A stretch of DNA of 64,000 nucleotides from Mobilicoccus massiliensis (GTDB lineage: Bacteria; Actinomycetota; Actinomycetes; Actinomycetales; Dermatophilaceae): contig NZ_LN651326.1 in assembly GCF_000826525.2 (NCBI RefSeq), positions 124,001 through 188,000 on the forward strand. Direction: 5' to 3'. The notes beneath the pieces were generated by a model. That model made no database searches and was not told the origin of the DNA. It worked only from the letters and a program-made list of their open reading frames with translations. Shown here in pieces: positions 16,382 to 24,630 of this stretch. Position numbers and translations under genes: made by a program. Within the stretch, counting starts at the first letter, position 1. Each line of letters begins with the position of its first letter.

Positions 16382-17053
16382 ATGCGGATCTTCCTCGCCG
16401 AGGACGCGGCGCTCATCCGGGCCGGGCTGGTCGAAGTGCTCGCGTCAGCGGGCCACGAGATCACGGGGACGGCGGCGGACGCGGATGCGCTGCGCACGCT
16501 GATCGGGGTCGCCGGCCGCGACGGGACGTTGCCCGATCTGCTCGTCACCGACGTGCGGATGCCACCGGACGGCACCGACGACGGTCTGCGCGCCGCGATC
16601 GACCTCCGCCGCGAGCATCCCGGGCTGCCCGTCCTCGTGCTGTCGGCGTACGTGTCGGGGCCGTACGTGCGACGACTTCTCGACGACGCGGGATCGGGCG
16701 CCGGGCTCGGGTACCTCCTCAAGGAGCGAGTCGGGCGCGTCGCCGACTTCCTGCGCACGATCGACATGGTGGCCGGCGGAGGCGTCGTCGTCGATCCGGA
16801 GGTCGTCGCCCACGCCATGCGGTCGGGTCGCGACGGCCCCCTCGCCGACCTCACTCCCCGCGAGTCAGAGGTGCTCCGGCTCATGGCCGAGGGCCTGTCG
16901 AACACCCAGATCGCCGACCGTCTCGTCCTCTCGGCCGCGGCGGTCTCGAAACACGTCGCCAACGTCTTTCTCAAGCTCGACCTTCCGCCGGGTGAGGACA
17001 ATCGCCGCGTCCGCGCCGTGCTCACCTGGCTCCGGGCGGCCGAGAAGGGGTGA
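16382..17053 (+). CDS. NarL/LuxR-family response regulator
   Basis: 223 residues. The receiver domain spans 1-120 with acidic residues near 7-8, phosphoacceptor Asp in LLVTDVRMPP, and a Lys in YLLKERVGR. The LuxR-type helix-turn-helix is at about 150-205 (LTPRESEVLRLMAEGLSNTQ, then SAAAVSKHVANVFLKL). It acts with the kinase just upstream in the same operon. The family usually binds short inverted repeats. The TCTACC dyad at 15062 is a candidate site. The gene ends before palindromic repeat copy 2. Confidence 0.93.
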   Translation: MRIFLAEDAALIRAGLVEVLASAGHEITGTAADADALRTLIGVAGRDGTLPDLLVTDVRMPPDGTDDGLRAAIDLRREHPGLPVLVLSAYVSGPYVRRLLDDAGSGAGLGYLLKERVGRVADFLRTIDMVAGGGVVVDPEVVAHAMRSGRDGPLADLTPRESEVLRLMAEGLSNTQIADRLVLSAAAVSKHVANVFLKLDLPPGEDNRRVRAVLTWLRAAEKG

Positions 17054-17118
17054 GGGCTCGGGTGCGGGCCGCCTCCCATCCCCCGCCCCGGCAACTCCGA
17101 TCAGCGCCTCAACCATCG

Positions 17119-17188
17119 AGATGGAAGATGGGATGGCAGCGAATCAGGGGTGATCACCCCACATCTGCTGCCATCCCATCTTCCACGT
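17119..17188. repeat. Nested palindromic intergenic repeat, copy 2
   Basis: Left arm 17121-17140 and right arm 17167-17186 match over 19 of 20 bp. The 14-bp palindrome GGGGTGATCACCCC is at 17147-17160. It is nearly identical to 12341-12412, apart from the short spacers flanking the inner palindrome. It again lies between convergent genes (response regulator and nuclease). Confidence 0.9.
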
Positions 17189-17225
17189 TGCCGGACTCAT
17201 GAGGGCGAGGCCGACATGGAGCGGC

Positions 17226-19949
17226 TCACTGCGTCAGCGTGTTGTTGCCCCTGCCGCCGTCGAGCACGTCGGTCCCGGAGCCACCGACGAGGGTGTCGTC
17301 GCCGTTCTCGCCGGAGAGCTTGTCGTCGCCGCCGTCGCCGAACAGCCGGTCGTTGCCGTTGCCGCCCCGGATGACGTCGTTGCCGAGCCCGCCACAGATG
17401 AGGTCGTCACCGTTGGCACCACTGATCGTGTCGCCGCCCCACGAGCCGAGGATGACGTCGGGCTTGTTCGTGCCGGTGAGCACGTCGTTGCCGGGCGTAC
17501 CCGTGATCGTCGGGGCCTTGCCACCGCACCGCTCGACCAGATCGATGCCGAGAACCATCGGGTTGTGGTCGCTCGAGCGGTAGGCGTACGGCGCGTACAG
17601 GCCCTCGTACGGCGCGTCGTACTGGTAGCCGTACGACTCCTCGGCGTTGATGTTCCACACGTCCATGCCGGTCACCTTGGCGGCGAGTTCCGGTGTGGCG
17701 AAGGCGTGGTCGAGCGAACCGCTCTCACCGTTGAAGACGTAGGAATAGTCGCCCTTGGCGTGCACCGCGCCGAGGTCGACGAGTCCGGCCGCGCGCAAGA
17801 CGTCGAGCGGGTCCTCCTTGGTGTACGCGTTGTAGTCACCGACCGAGAGGACGTCCGGGTCACCGGTCTTCGCCTTCACGGTGCCGACGAACGCCGCGAG
17901 GCTCTTGGCCTGGGCAACGCGGTCGGCGTTCGAGTTGCCCTGGCCGTCACCGGAGTCGACGTTGCCGACGCCCGAGCCGGAGCCCTTCGACTTGAGGTGG
18001 TTGACGACGAACGAGAACTTCTCGCCGTTGACCTCGAACGCCTGGGCGATCGGCTCACGCGCGTTGTCCCAGGCGCCGTCCTCCGCGGGCTTCATCGGAT
18101 CGCCGACGGCCTCGACGCGGTCGGTGCGGTAGACGATCGCGTTCGTGATGACGTCGCTGGTTTCGCACGCCTTGACGTAGGCCCACGTGCCGGCGCCGTC
18201 CTTGTCGTTCAGCGCGTTCGTCAGGGTGCGGACGGCCTTGTAGGGGTCGTCGGGGGTCGTCACGCAGGAGTTCTCGATCTCCTGCAGGCCGATGACGTCG
18301 GCCTTGAGACCTCGCAACGCGGAGACGATCTTCGTCTGCTGCTGCGCGAGCTCGGCGGGCGTCTTCGCGCCGCGGGCGTTCGGGCCGAAGGTGACGAAGT
18401 AGTTGAGCACGTTGGCGTCGGCGACTCGCAGATCTCCGCCGACGGGCTTCGGCGCCGCGGGCCGCGGGTTGGTCGCGGCGAACGTCGTGCCCTCGGCGGT
18501 GCCGTCGGCCGGCTCGAGGCGGTAGGAGTCGAAGGCGTACGCGAGCACCGACGGTTGCAGCGTCGCGACCGTGTCGCCGACGCGCACCGGATCGTCGACG
18601 GTGAGGTAGGGCGGCGCGGCCTTGGTAGTGGAGAGGTTCGTCGTGCGCCCGTCGTCGAGGACGATGCGCCGGGCGGCGTTGGAGGCCGCGACCGCCTTGG
18701 CGTCGGCGCCCGGCTCGGCCACCTCGGTCGGGCTGAGCAGGCGACCGTCGGCGAGCACGACCTCGCCGAACCGGTTGAGGTTGTAGACCTCGGTGACGGT
18801 GAGTCGGTCGACGGGCTTGACGTACATGCCCTCGAGCGCCTCGAGCTGCGCGGGGGTCGCGGGCAGGTCGAGCGGCGAGGGGTTGGGCAGCGCGGCCTTG
18901 CCGCAGACGTTCACGTCGCTGATGGCCTGGATCTGCGTCTGACCCTTGAACTCCGCGACGGAGCCCGTGAGCTGCACGACGTCACCCACCGCGACGTCCT
19001 TGCCGTTCGGCGCGTAGACGAACACGCCGTCGGAGGTGGCGGCGTTGCCGTCCCCCTTCGCGTCCTGAAGGAAGTAACCGTTGAAGCCGCCGACCTGCAG
19101 GTCACCGACGACGACGCCCCGGACGGTCACGGACTTCCCGACGAGCGGGGACGTCGCGCCGCTGCCCTGCACCTGCGGGATGGTGGTGGCCGGAGTCGTG
19201 TCGCACGTGGAGCCTGGCGGAGTCGTGGGAGTCGTGGGAGTGGGGGTGGGGCCGGTCGGCGTCGGGGTCGGGTCGGCCGGCCCGTCGTTGCGGCGACCGA
19301 ACGTGTTCGCGGCGGGAGCCCTCCCCGCGCCGCCCCCCCTCCGCCTCGATTGCCCCGCCGCGGGAGTCGTGGGAGTGGGGGTGGGGCCGGTCGGCGTCGG
19401 GGTCGGGTCGGCCGGCCCGTCGTTGCGGCGACCGAACGTGTTCGCGGCGGGAGCCTTCCACGCGCCGCCGACCTTCTGCAGCGATTGCCCGGCCGCAGTC
19501 GAGGACGTCTCGGAGACCCCGATGTCGACACTGGTCATCCCGTTCGCCGGGCCGCCGACGGCCGTGAACACCCCCTCGTACGAGAGAAACTCGGCCACCG
19601 ACCCGTCAGGACGCACGAGGGCGAGACCGTCGGGCGAGCCGTTCTGAACGCCGTCGGTGGGGTAGGTGAGCACGGAGACGCCATCGGAGTTCGCGGCCGG
19701 CAGGGCGCGCGTGCTGTAGGCCGCGCCGCCGCTGCCGTTGTAGAGCGCGACCTTCCAACCGGTGAGGTCGGCGCCGGGTGCGGCGGTCACCTCGATCGCC
19801 TCACCGGTATCGGCACCGGCGTTGTCGTAGTGGATCTCGGTGACGGCCGGGTCGCCGGGCGCCGCCGCGGCCACGAGGGGCAGGGCGAGCGCCGCGACGG
19901 CACTCATGGCGACGGTCACGGCCACGGATCGGCGGATGGGACGAGTCAT
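17226..19949 (-). CDS. Large secreted ExeM/NucH-type endonuclease with lamin-tail and RTX-like calcium repeats
   Basis: 907 residues. A signal peptide (to about AAAAPG) leads into a lamin-tail domain (TEIHYDNAGADTGEAIEV), then a Pro/Thr-rich linker containing an in-frame 45-residue duplication. An OB-fold-like region follows (VTVRGVVVGDLQ). Then comes an endonuclease/exonuclease/phosphatase domain (DVIGLQEIEN, NHLKSKGSGSG, SVGDYNAY, SLDHAFATPEL, YRSSDHNPM). Four or five GGxGxD calcium-binding repeats close the protein (GGLGNDVIRGGNGNDRLFG). This is the ExeM/NucH extracellular DNase layout, for degrading environmental DNA. The ATG at 19949 has GAGG 6 nt upstream, and a TTG four codons earlier is possible. 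The gene is monocistronic. Confidence 0.92.
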   Translation of the reverse strand: MTRPIRRSVAVTVAMSAVAALALPLVAAAAPGDPAVTEIHYDNAGADTGEAIEVTAAPGADLTGWKVALYNGSGGAAYSTRALPAANSDGVSVLTYPTDGVQNGSPDGLALVRPDGSVAEFLSYEGVFTAVGGPANGMTSVDIGVSETSSTAAGQSLQKVGGAWKAPAANTFGRRNDGPADPTPTPTGPTPTPTTPAAGQSRRRGGGAGRAPAANTFGRRNDGPADPTPTPTGPTPTPTTPTTPPGSTCDTTPATTIPQVQGSGATSPLVGKSVTVRGVVVGDLQVGGFNGYFLQDAKGDGNAATSDGVFVYAPNGKDVAVGDVVQLTGSVAEFKGQTQIQAISDVNVCGKAALPNPSPLDLPATPAQLEALEGMYVKPVDRLTVTEVYNLNRFGEVVLADGRLLSPTEVAEPGADAKAVAASNAARRIVLDDGRTTNLSTTKAAPPYLTVDDPVRVGDTVATLQPSVLAYAFDSYRLEPADGTAEGTTFAATNPRPAAPKPVGGDLRVADANVLNYFVTFGPNARGAKTPAELAQQQTKIVSALRGLKADVIGLQEIENSCVTTPDDPYKAVRTLTNALNDKDGAGTWAYVKACETSDVITNAIVYRTDRVEAVGDPMKPAEDGAWDNAREPIAQAFEVNGEKFSFVVNHLKSKGSGSGVGNVDSGDGQGNSNADRVAQAKSLAAFVGTVKAKTGDPDVLSVGDYNAYTKEDPLDVLRAAGLVDLGAVHAKGDYSYVFNGESGSLDHAFATPELAAKVTGMDVWNINAEESYGYQYDAPYEGLYAPYAYRSSDHNPMVLGIDLVERCGGKAPTITGTPGNDVLTGTNKPDVILGSWGGDTISGANGDDLICGGLGNDVIRGGNGNDRLFGDGGDDKLSGENGDDTLVGGSGTDVLDGGRGNNTLTQ
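19231..19500. repeat. 135-bp in-frame tandem duplication inside the nuclease linker
   Basis: Two units, 19231-19365 and 19366-19500, encode the same 45-residue block (AAGQS to PTPTTP). The first 90 bp are virtually identical. The remainder differs in one copy mostly by replacement of A, T or G with C on the plus strand, turning LQKVGGAWKA into RRRGGGAGRA. A real duplication followed by one-sided drift and a sequencing or assembly fault are both possible. Confidence 0.85.
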
Positions 19950-20204
19950 GAGAGACCTCAAGGGGATTCGGCTGAACGGGGTGTCAGTGAACCTAGAGAG
20001 GGCGCGGCATCCGCTCCCCCAACGTCAGGCGATGGTCGCGCTAACAACGGGCCAAGAACCACTGTCGACGAACCATCCCTCGTGATCGGGTCGAGACAGA
20101 GGCCCGACATCGTCGACGAGAAGCGGCATCACCGCAGGACGCCCGCTCTCGTAGAACTTTCGATGGATGTACGTCGCCGACCTGCGCGATTACGCTCGGT
20201 GGAC

Positions 20205-21380
20205 ATGCTTCGACCTCATGCCCATTCGCCGCTCACGCCGGTGTTCACCGGTCTGCGATGGGGCCTGCACGGGCTGTTCGCGGGAATCCTCGTGCTCGTG
20301 CTCGCCCGCTCGGTCGTCGTCGGCGACGCGACCTCGGTGGTGGCACCGGCCGTCGCGCTCGCCGTCGTGTACACGCTCGGCGGGCTCGTCGTCCGCCGAT
20401 GCGGCCTCGCGACCGGGGTGTGGCTCGCGGTGCTCGTCGTGCTGTGGCTGTGGCTGTGCGCCTTCCAGCCCGAGGGCGTCTACCTCGTGTTCCCGTTGTT
20501 CTTCCTCGTGCTGCACCTCGTGCGAGGCGTGGAAGGCCCGGTGCTCGTCGTCGGTCTGACAGCGGCCGCGGTCGCGGTGATCGGCCTGCATTCGGGGTGG
20601 AGTGTCGGTGGGGTCGTCGGCCCGGTCATCGGGGCGTGCGTCGCGCTGCTCATCGGCATCGGATACCGCGCGCTGGCGGCCGAGGCGACCGACCGGGAGC
20701 GGTTGCTCGACGAGCTCGTCACCACCCGTGACCGGCTCGTCGCCTCCGAACGCGAGTCGGCGACCCTCGACGAACGCGCCCGTCTCGCCCGCGACATCCA
20801 CGACACGGTCGCGCAATCGCTCTCGAGCATCCAGATGCTGTTGCACGCCGCCGAACGCGCCGATCCCGACCGGCCGGGGGTCGAGCACATCCGTCTCGCG
20901 CGCGAGACGGCCGCGTCGAGCCTCGTGGACACCCGCGGCATCATCCGCGCTCTGGCACCTCCGGAGCTGTCGGGCGAGCACGGGCTCGCCGGAGCCCTCG
21001 AACGCGTCGCGGACACCGCCTGGCGGCCGGCGGGCCTCGACGTCCGCATCGTCGCGCCGGACGACCTCGACCTGCCCATGCCGATCGCCACGGCGTTCCT
21101 GCGGATCGCCCAGGGGGCGATGGCCAACGCCGTCCAGCACGCCGGCGCGCGGCACGCCTCGGTCGAGCTGAGCGACGACGACGGCGGATTCGGACTGCTG
21201 GTCACCGACGACGGCCAGGGCTTCGACCCCGCTGCCGTGACCTGGGCGGCCGCGGGATCGTCGGAGTCGTTCGGGCTGCAGGCGATTCGCGAGCGCGTCC
21301 GTGCGCTCGGCGGCACGCTGGACCTCGACACCGCGCCCGGGCGCGGGACTCGGCTGCGCGTCGAGGTGCCACACGCTTGA
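20205..21380 (+). CDS. DesK/NarL-type sensor histidine kinase
   Basis: 391 residues. Five or six closely spaced hydrophobic helices fill residues 10-150. They are followed by a short coiled region and the HisKA_3 motif ERARLARDIHDTVAQSLSSI, with phosphoacceptor His near residue 200. The ATPase domain shows GAMANAVQHAGA, LVTDDGQGFDP and SFGLQAIRERVRALGG. The membrane-embedded sensor without a large external loop suggests a signal within or at the membrane. An in-frame ATG 14 codons earlier (20163) is an alternative start. The regulator follows 17 nt after the stop. Confidence 0.9.
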   Translation: MLRPHAHSPLTPVFTGLRWGLHGLFAGILVLVLARSVVVGDATSVVAPAVALAVVYTLGGLVVRRCGLATGVWLAVLVVLWLWLCAFQPEGVYLVFPLFFLVLHLVRGVEGPVLVVGLTAAAVAVIGLHSGWSVGGVVGPVIGACVALLIGIGYRALAAEATDRERLLDELVTTRDRLVASERESATLDERARLARDIHDTVAQSLSSIQMLLHAAERADPDRPGVEHIRLARETAASSLVDTRGIIRALAPPELSGEHGLAGALERVADTAWRPAGLDVRIVAPDDLDLPMPIATAFLRIAQGAMANAVQHAGARHASVELSDDDGGFGLLVTDDGQGFDPAAVTWAAAGSSESFGLQAIRERVRALGGTLDLDTAPGRGTRLRVEVPHA

Positions 21381-21397
21381 AGAAAGGAGCGCATGCC

Positions 21398-22018
21398 GTG
21401 ATCCGAATCCTTGTCGCCGACGACCATCCCGTCGTCCGCGCCGGTCTCGTCGCGTTGCTGGACAGCGAGGACGATCTCACCGTCGTCGGGCAGGCCGCCA
21501 CCGCCGACGCGGCCGTGGACGCCGCGGTCGAACTCGCACCGGACGTCGTTCTCATGGACCTGCAGTTCGGCGTGGGTCGCGGTGGCGCCGATGCGACGCG
21601 GGCGATCCGTTCCGCGGCAGGGGCGCCGCGCGTGCTGATCCTCACGAACTACGACACCGACGCCGACATCCTCGGCGCGGTCGAGGCGGGCGCGAGCGGT
21701 TACCTGCTCAAGGACGCCCCGCCCGAGGAGCTCATCGCCGCCGTCCGGGCCTCCGCCGCCGGCGAGAGCGCGCTCGCGCCCGCCGTCGCCACCCGCCTTC
21801 TCGACCGCATGGCGCATCCCCGTGTCGAACTCACGCCGCGGGAGACCGAGGTGCTCCAACTCGTCGCCGACGGATCGTCGAACGCGACCATCGCCCGGCG
21901 GCTCTACCTCACCGAGGCGACGGTGAAGTCGCACCTCGTGCGGATCTTCACCAAACTCGATGTCACCTCACGCACCCAGGCCGTCGCCGCCGCCCGCCGT
22001 TCCGGCGCCATCCGCTGA
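21398..22018 (+). CDS. NarL/LuxR-family response regulator
   Basis: 206 residues from the GTG start, which has AAAGGAG 8 nt upstream. The ATG at 21392 is out of frame, and a TTG overlapping the kinase stop is less likely. The receiver domain has the DDHPVVRAGL acidic pocket, phosphoacceptor Asp in VVLMDLQFG, and Lys in GYLLKDAPPEEL. The LuxR helix-turn-helix is LTPRETEVLQLVADGSSNAT with TEATVKSHLVRIFTKL. It forms an operon with the kinase upstream. Targets are not evident in the window. Confidence 0.93.
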   Translation: MIRILVADDHPVVRAGLVALLDSEDDLTVVGQAATADAAVDAAVELAPDVVLMDLQFGVGRGGADATRAIRSAAGAPRVLILTNYDTDADILGAVEAGASGYLLKDAPPEELIAAVRASAAGESALAPAVATRLLDRMAHPRVELTPRETEVLQLVADGSSNATIARRLYLTEATVKSHLVRIFTKLDVTSRTQAVAAARRSGAIR

Positions 22019-22107
22019 CGAGGGGCTCCGGCACCGGGGCTTCGCGTGGACGGCACCGCGGCGCACGCAAGCCCGCGCCGCGCAGCGCGGGTCTCCGACG
22101 CGCCCGC

Positions 22108-22464
22108 TCAGCCTGCGGCGAGGATGCCGCGGGGGTCGAAGGTGACACGGATGTGGCGGATGAGGCCGTCGGCGCACTCGCACCAGTTGACGACGGGCGT
22201 GGGGTCGGCCTGGCCGACCCCGAGGTCGAACCACGTCATGACGTCGGTGTCGTCGGCGAGGCGGCGGCGCACGTTCAACTGCGTCGTCGCTCCGGCGAGG
22301 CCGGTGAGGCCTTCGAGGCAGGCGTCGCGTCCGGTGAGGTCGGCGAGGGGGCCGTCGAAGGTGACGTCGTCGGCGAGGTGCGGCGCGAGGTCGGTGAGGT
22401 CGCCGCGCTTCCAGCAGTCGAAGTAGAGACGTGCGAGCTGTTCCGGTGTCCTGTTCTCGGTCAT
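22108..22464 (-). CDS. SnoaL-like (NTF2-fold) small protein
   Basis: 118 residues. The NTF2/SnoaL pattern is clear: a first helix with LARLYFDCWKRGDL, HLADDVTFDGPLADLTGRDA, then strands ending HIRVTFDP. No catalytic set can be assigned, and the fold is used both by enzymes and by ligand-binding proteins. It is divergent from the WYL-domain regulator gene with a 71-bp gap, so that regulator is a good candidate to control it. Confidence 0.8.
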   Translation of the reverse strand: MTENRTPEQLARLYFDCWKRGDLTDLAPHLADDVTFDGPLADLTGRDACLEGLTGLAGATTQLNVRRRLADDTDVMTWFDLGVGQADPTPVVNWCECADGLIRHIRVTFDPRGILAAG

Positions 22465-22535
22465 GGCTCCACCGTGCGGCGGTCGCGCGACAGCGTTGTG
22501 TCGGTGTTTTCGTGGCGTTTTTCTAGGCTGGACGG

Positions 22536-23237
22536 ATGAAGCGGAGCGAACGGCAGCACGCGCTCGTCGACCTGTTGCGGGCGAACGCCGAACACCCCGT
22601 GTCCGTCTCGCGACTGGCCGCCCGGTTCGAGGTGAGCACCCGCACGATCGAGCGTGACATCCGCGCTCTGCAGGAGGCGGGCGTGCCGATCTACGGGCGG
22701 GAGGGACGGGCCGGCGGTTACGCGATCGGCCGCGACTACTCCCTGCCGCCGCTGGGGCTCACCCTCGACGAGGCGATGGCGGTGCTCGGCGGGCTCACCG
22801 TGATGTCGGGCTCGCCGTTCGCGCCGCACGCCCGCACGGCCATGGACAAGGTCATCGCCGTGTTGCCCGCCGATCGCCGCGAGGCGAGTCGGGCGCTGGC
22901 GACGCGCGTCGCCTCCCTCGCTCCCGAGCAGCCGACGACCGACGAGGTCGCGGCCGTCGTGCGCGATGTCGTCGTCGAGCCGCGCGTGGTCGAGCTCGTC
23001 TACGTCTCCCCGGCCACGGGTGAGCGCACCGAGCGCGCCGTCGAACCCCTCGGTCTCATCGACGTGCGCGGCAACTGGATCCTCATCGGCTGGTGCCGCC
23101 TGCGCGGCGCCGTTCGCGGGTTCCGGACCGACGCGGTGGAGTCGATCCGCCGCACCGAGGAGGTCCCCCCGATCCGCGACTCCGATCCACTCGCCGACGA
23201 TCTCTCGCGCTGGGAGTTCCTCACGTACGGCGGGTGA
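22536..23237 (+). CDS. YafY/PafC-type transcription regulator with HTH and WYL domains
   Basis: 233 residues. The N-terminal helix-turn-helix (VSVSRLAARFEVSTRTIERD) is followed by a linker rich in hydrophobic residues and a WYL-type domain (about 150-230), with GNWILIGWCRLRGAVRGFRTD, a WYL-like core carrying the nucleotide or ligand pocket. Such proteins sense single-stranded DNA or small ligands and often control the adjacent divergent gene, here the SnoaL-like one. The ATG is preceded by the AGGCTGGACGG region. Confidence 0.88.
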   Translation: MKRSERQHALVDLLRANAEHPVSVSRLAARFEVSTRTIERDIRALQEAGVPIYGREGRAGGYAIGRDYSLPPLGLTLDEAMAVLGGLTVMSGSPFAPHARTAMDKVIAVLPADRREASRALATRVASLAPEQPTTDEVAAVVRDVVVEPRVVELVYVSPATGERTERAVEPLGLIDVRGNWILIGWCRLRGAVRGFRTDAVESIRRTEEVPPIRDSDPLADDLSRWEFLTYGG

Positions 23238-23277
23238 TTCGCCGAGTCCGTTCTGCCGCCGACCTGAATGAGTGTGG

Positions 23278-23351
23278 TCAGCGCCGGGATTCGACGACGG
23301 TGGCGGCGTTGCCGCCCGAGCCGGCCGTCTGGGTGGGGCGTGAACTACGCC
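23278..23351 (-). pseudogene. Detached 3' end of a VOC-type gene (second copy of the 3' end at 24631)
   Basis: Read leftward, the last 18 codons give PTQTAGSGGNAATVVESRR and a stop. This aligns with LTQVADSDGNLVTIVESR at the end of the gene at 24631-24909. The nucleotide match is about 80% over roughly 73 bp, with a one-base gap near its 5' edge that breaks the frame. No start or upstream body is present. It directly precedes the PIN toxin module, so that module is bracketed by two copies of the same 3' gene end. Confidence 0.7.
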
Positions 23352-23500
23352 GTCGCTCGCTCTTCCCGACCGGGCGGGCCTCCGAGCAAGGGGTGGAATC
23401 CGGTGGCCGGGCCGCCTGACAGCGCCATCTCACGCATCCAGGCTGTCGCCGCCGTTCCGGAGCCAGCGACGGGGGCAGGAGGGGCCACCAACACCGGTAG

Positions 23501-23532
23501 CCATTTCGATTTTTTCGAAATGGTCGTACGAT
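23501..23532 (+). promoter_or_regulatory. Promoter and operator of the PIN toxin module
   Basis: A perfect 9-bp dyad, CCATTTCGA and TCGAAATGG around TTTTT, lies at 23501-23523. It is strikingly AT-rich for this genome. TACGAT at 23527-23532 looks like a -10 box only 6 nt before the ATG, so the transcript is probably leaderless. The dyad would cover the -35 area, which suits autorepression by the antitoxin. Confidence 0.55.
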
Positions 23533-23538
23533 GCGCGC

Positions 23539-24036
23539 ATGGGTGCTCTATCGAACGATCAGCGGACGGTGTTGCCCCCGAGCGACCTGGAGGCGTTCGG
23601 CGACCTTTCGGGCTTCCTCGATCAGGTCGCGGGCCCTGCGGCGATCGTCGGGCCGGACGGGCAAGCGGTCTCCCTGCCGAGCGAGGCGTTCCGTGTCCTC
23701 GTGGAGGTAGCGCACGCCATGAGGGCCGGTAAAGCCATCACGGTGGCACCGGTCGATCAACTCCTGACGACTCAGGAGGCCGCTGATTTCCTGGGCATCA
23801 GTCGCCCGACACTCGTGAGACTGCTCGAAAACGGCGAGATCCCCTTCGAACGACCTGGGGCGGGTCGTCACCGTCGCGTCCGGCTGGACGACGTGCTCAC
23901 GTATCAGTCCGGTAAGCGGGCGCGACGCCGCACAGAACTCGACGGGCTGACGCGGGAGGCCGCCGACGCCGGACTCTATGAGGTCTCGGCGGCTGACTAC
24001 GTTGCAGCGGCCAAGACCGCCCGGCGGCGCGCATAG
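23539..24036 (+). CDS. Excisionase/MerR-like HTH antitoxin of a PIN toxin module
   Basis: 165 residues. The central helix-turn-helix LLTTQEAADFLGISRPTLVR with LENGEIPFERPGAGRHRRV is the excisionase-family (HTH_17) fold. The C-terminal tail (GLYEVSAADYVAAAKTARRR) is likely to wrap the toxin. The N-terminal 60 residues are not recognised. The PIN-domain gene starts 8 nt downstream, a common pairing of toxin-antitoxin modules in actinobacteria. A dyad operator and a likely leaderless start precede it. Base composition around the promoter is lower in GC than the neighbours, in line with transfer. Confidence 0.85.
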   Translation: MGALSNDQRTVLPPSDLEAFGDLSGFLDQVAGPAAIVGPDGQAVSLPSEAFRVLVEVAHAMRAGKAITVAPVDQLLTTQEAADFLGISRPTLVRLLENGEIPFERPGAGRHRRVRLDDVLTYQSGKRARRRTELDGLTREAADAGLYEVSAADYVAAAKTARRRA

Positions 24037-24044
24037 GAGACGGA

Positions 24045-24620
24045 ATGGCCCGGTTCTCCGTCTTCTTCGACGCTTGCGTACTTGTCCCGATCGCTCTGGC
24101 GGACACCCTTCTCCGCCTTGGTGAAGCCGATCTCTATCGGCCGCTGTGGAGCCGCCGCATCCTGGACGAGATGGTGTCGGCCGTGGAGAAGATCCACCCG
24201 GATCTCGCGGATGGCCGCGCCCGGCGACGGGCGGCCGTGATGGATGACGCATTCGACGACGCCGGCGTTGTCGGCTGGGAGCAGTGCCTCACGATTGTGG
24301 AACTTCCGGACCCGGGCGACCGACACGTTGTCGCGGCAGCAGTGGTGGGCCGGGCGGATCTGATCGTCACGGCCAACGTGAGGGACTTCCCACTCCACGC
24401 ACTGGAGCCGTTCGGCTTGGAAGTACAACATCCCGATGTCTTCCTGCTGAATCAGCTCGACCTGGCCCCGAACAGGGTTATGCGCACCCTCGGACAGCAG
24501 GCTGCGGCAACCGGCCGCCCGACCTTGACGGTCGATTCCTTGTTGTCGCAGTTGGCTCGGTGTGGCGTACCAGAGTTTGCCGCGGTCGCGGCCCGGCAGA
24601 AGTGGCGCGTGGATGAGTAA
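24045..24620 (+). CDS. PIN-domain ribonuclease toxin
   Basis: 191 residues. The PIN fold is shown by the first acidic residue in VFFDACVLVP, a conserved acidic residue in ILDEMVSAV, and the C-terminal acidic cluster LPDPGDRHVVAAAVVGRADL followed by IVTANVRDFP. This is the signature DxDxxV/ADLIVTxNxxDFP arrangement of PIN toxins. It would cleave RNA when free of its partner. The GGAGACGG ribosome site lies in the 8-nt gap after the antitoxin. It has an extended C-terminal region (about 125-191) beyond the core fold. A detached gene end lies on each side of the pair. Confidence 0.88.
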   Translation: MARFSVFFDACVLVPIALADTLLRLGEADLYRPLWSRRILDEMVSAVEKIHPDLADGRARRRAAVMDDAFDDAGVVGWEQCLTIVELPDPGDRHVVAAAVVGRADLIVTANVRDFPLHALEPFGLEVQHPDVFLLNQLDLAPNRVMRTLGQQAAATGRPTLTVDSLLSQLARCGVPEFAAVAARQKWRVDE

Positions 24621-24630
24621 GTCGAACTCT

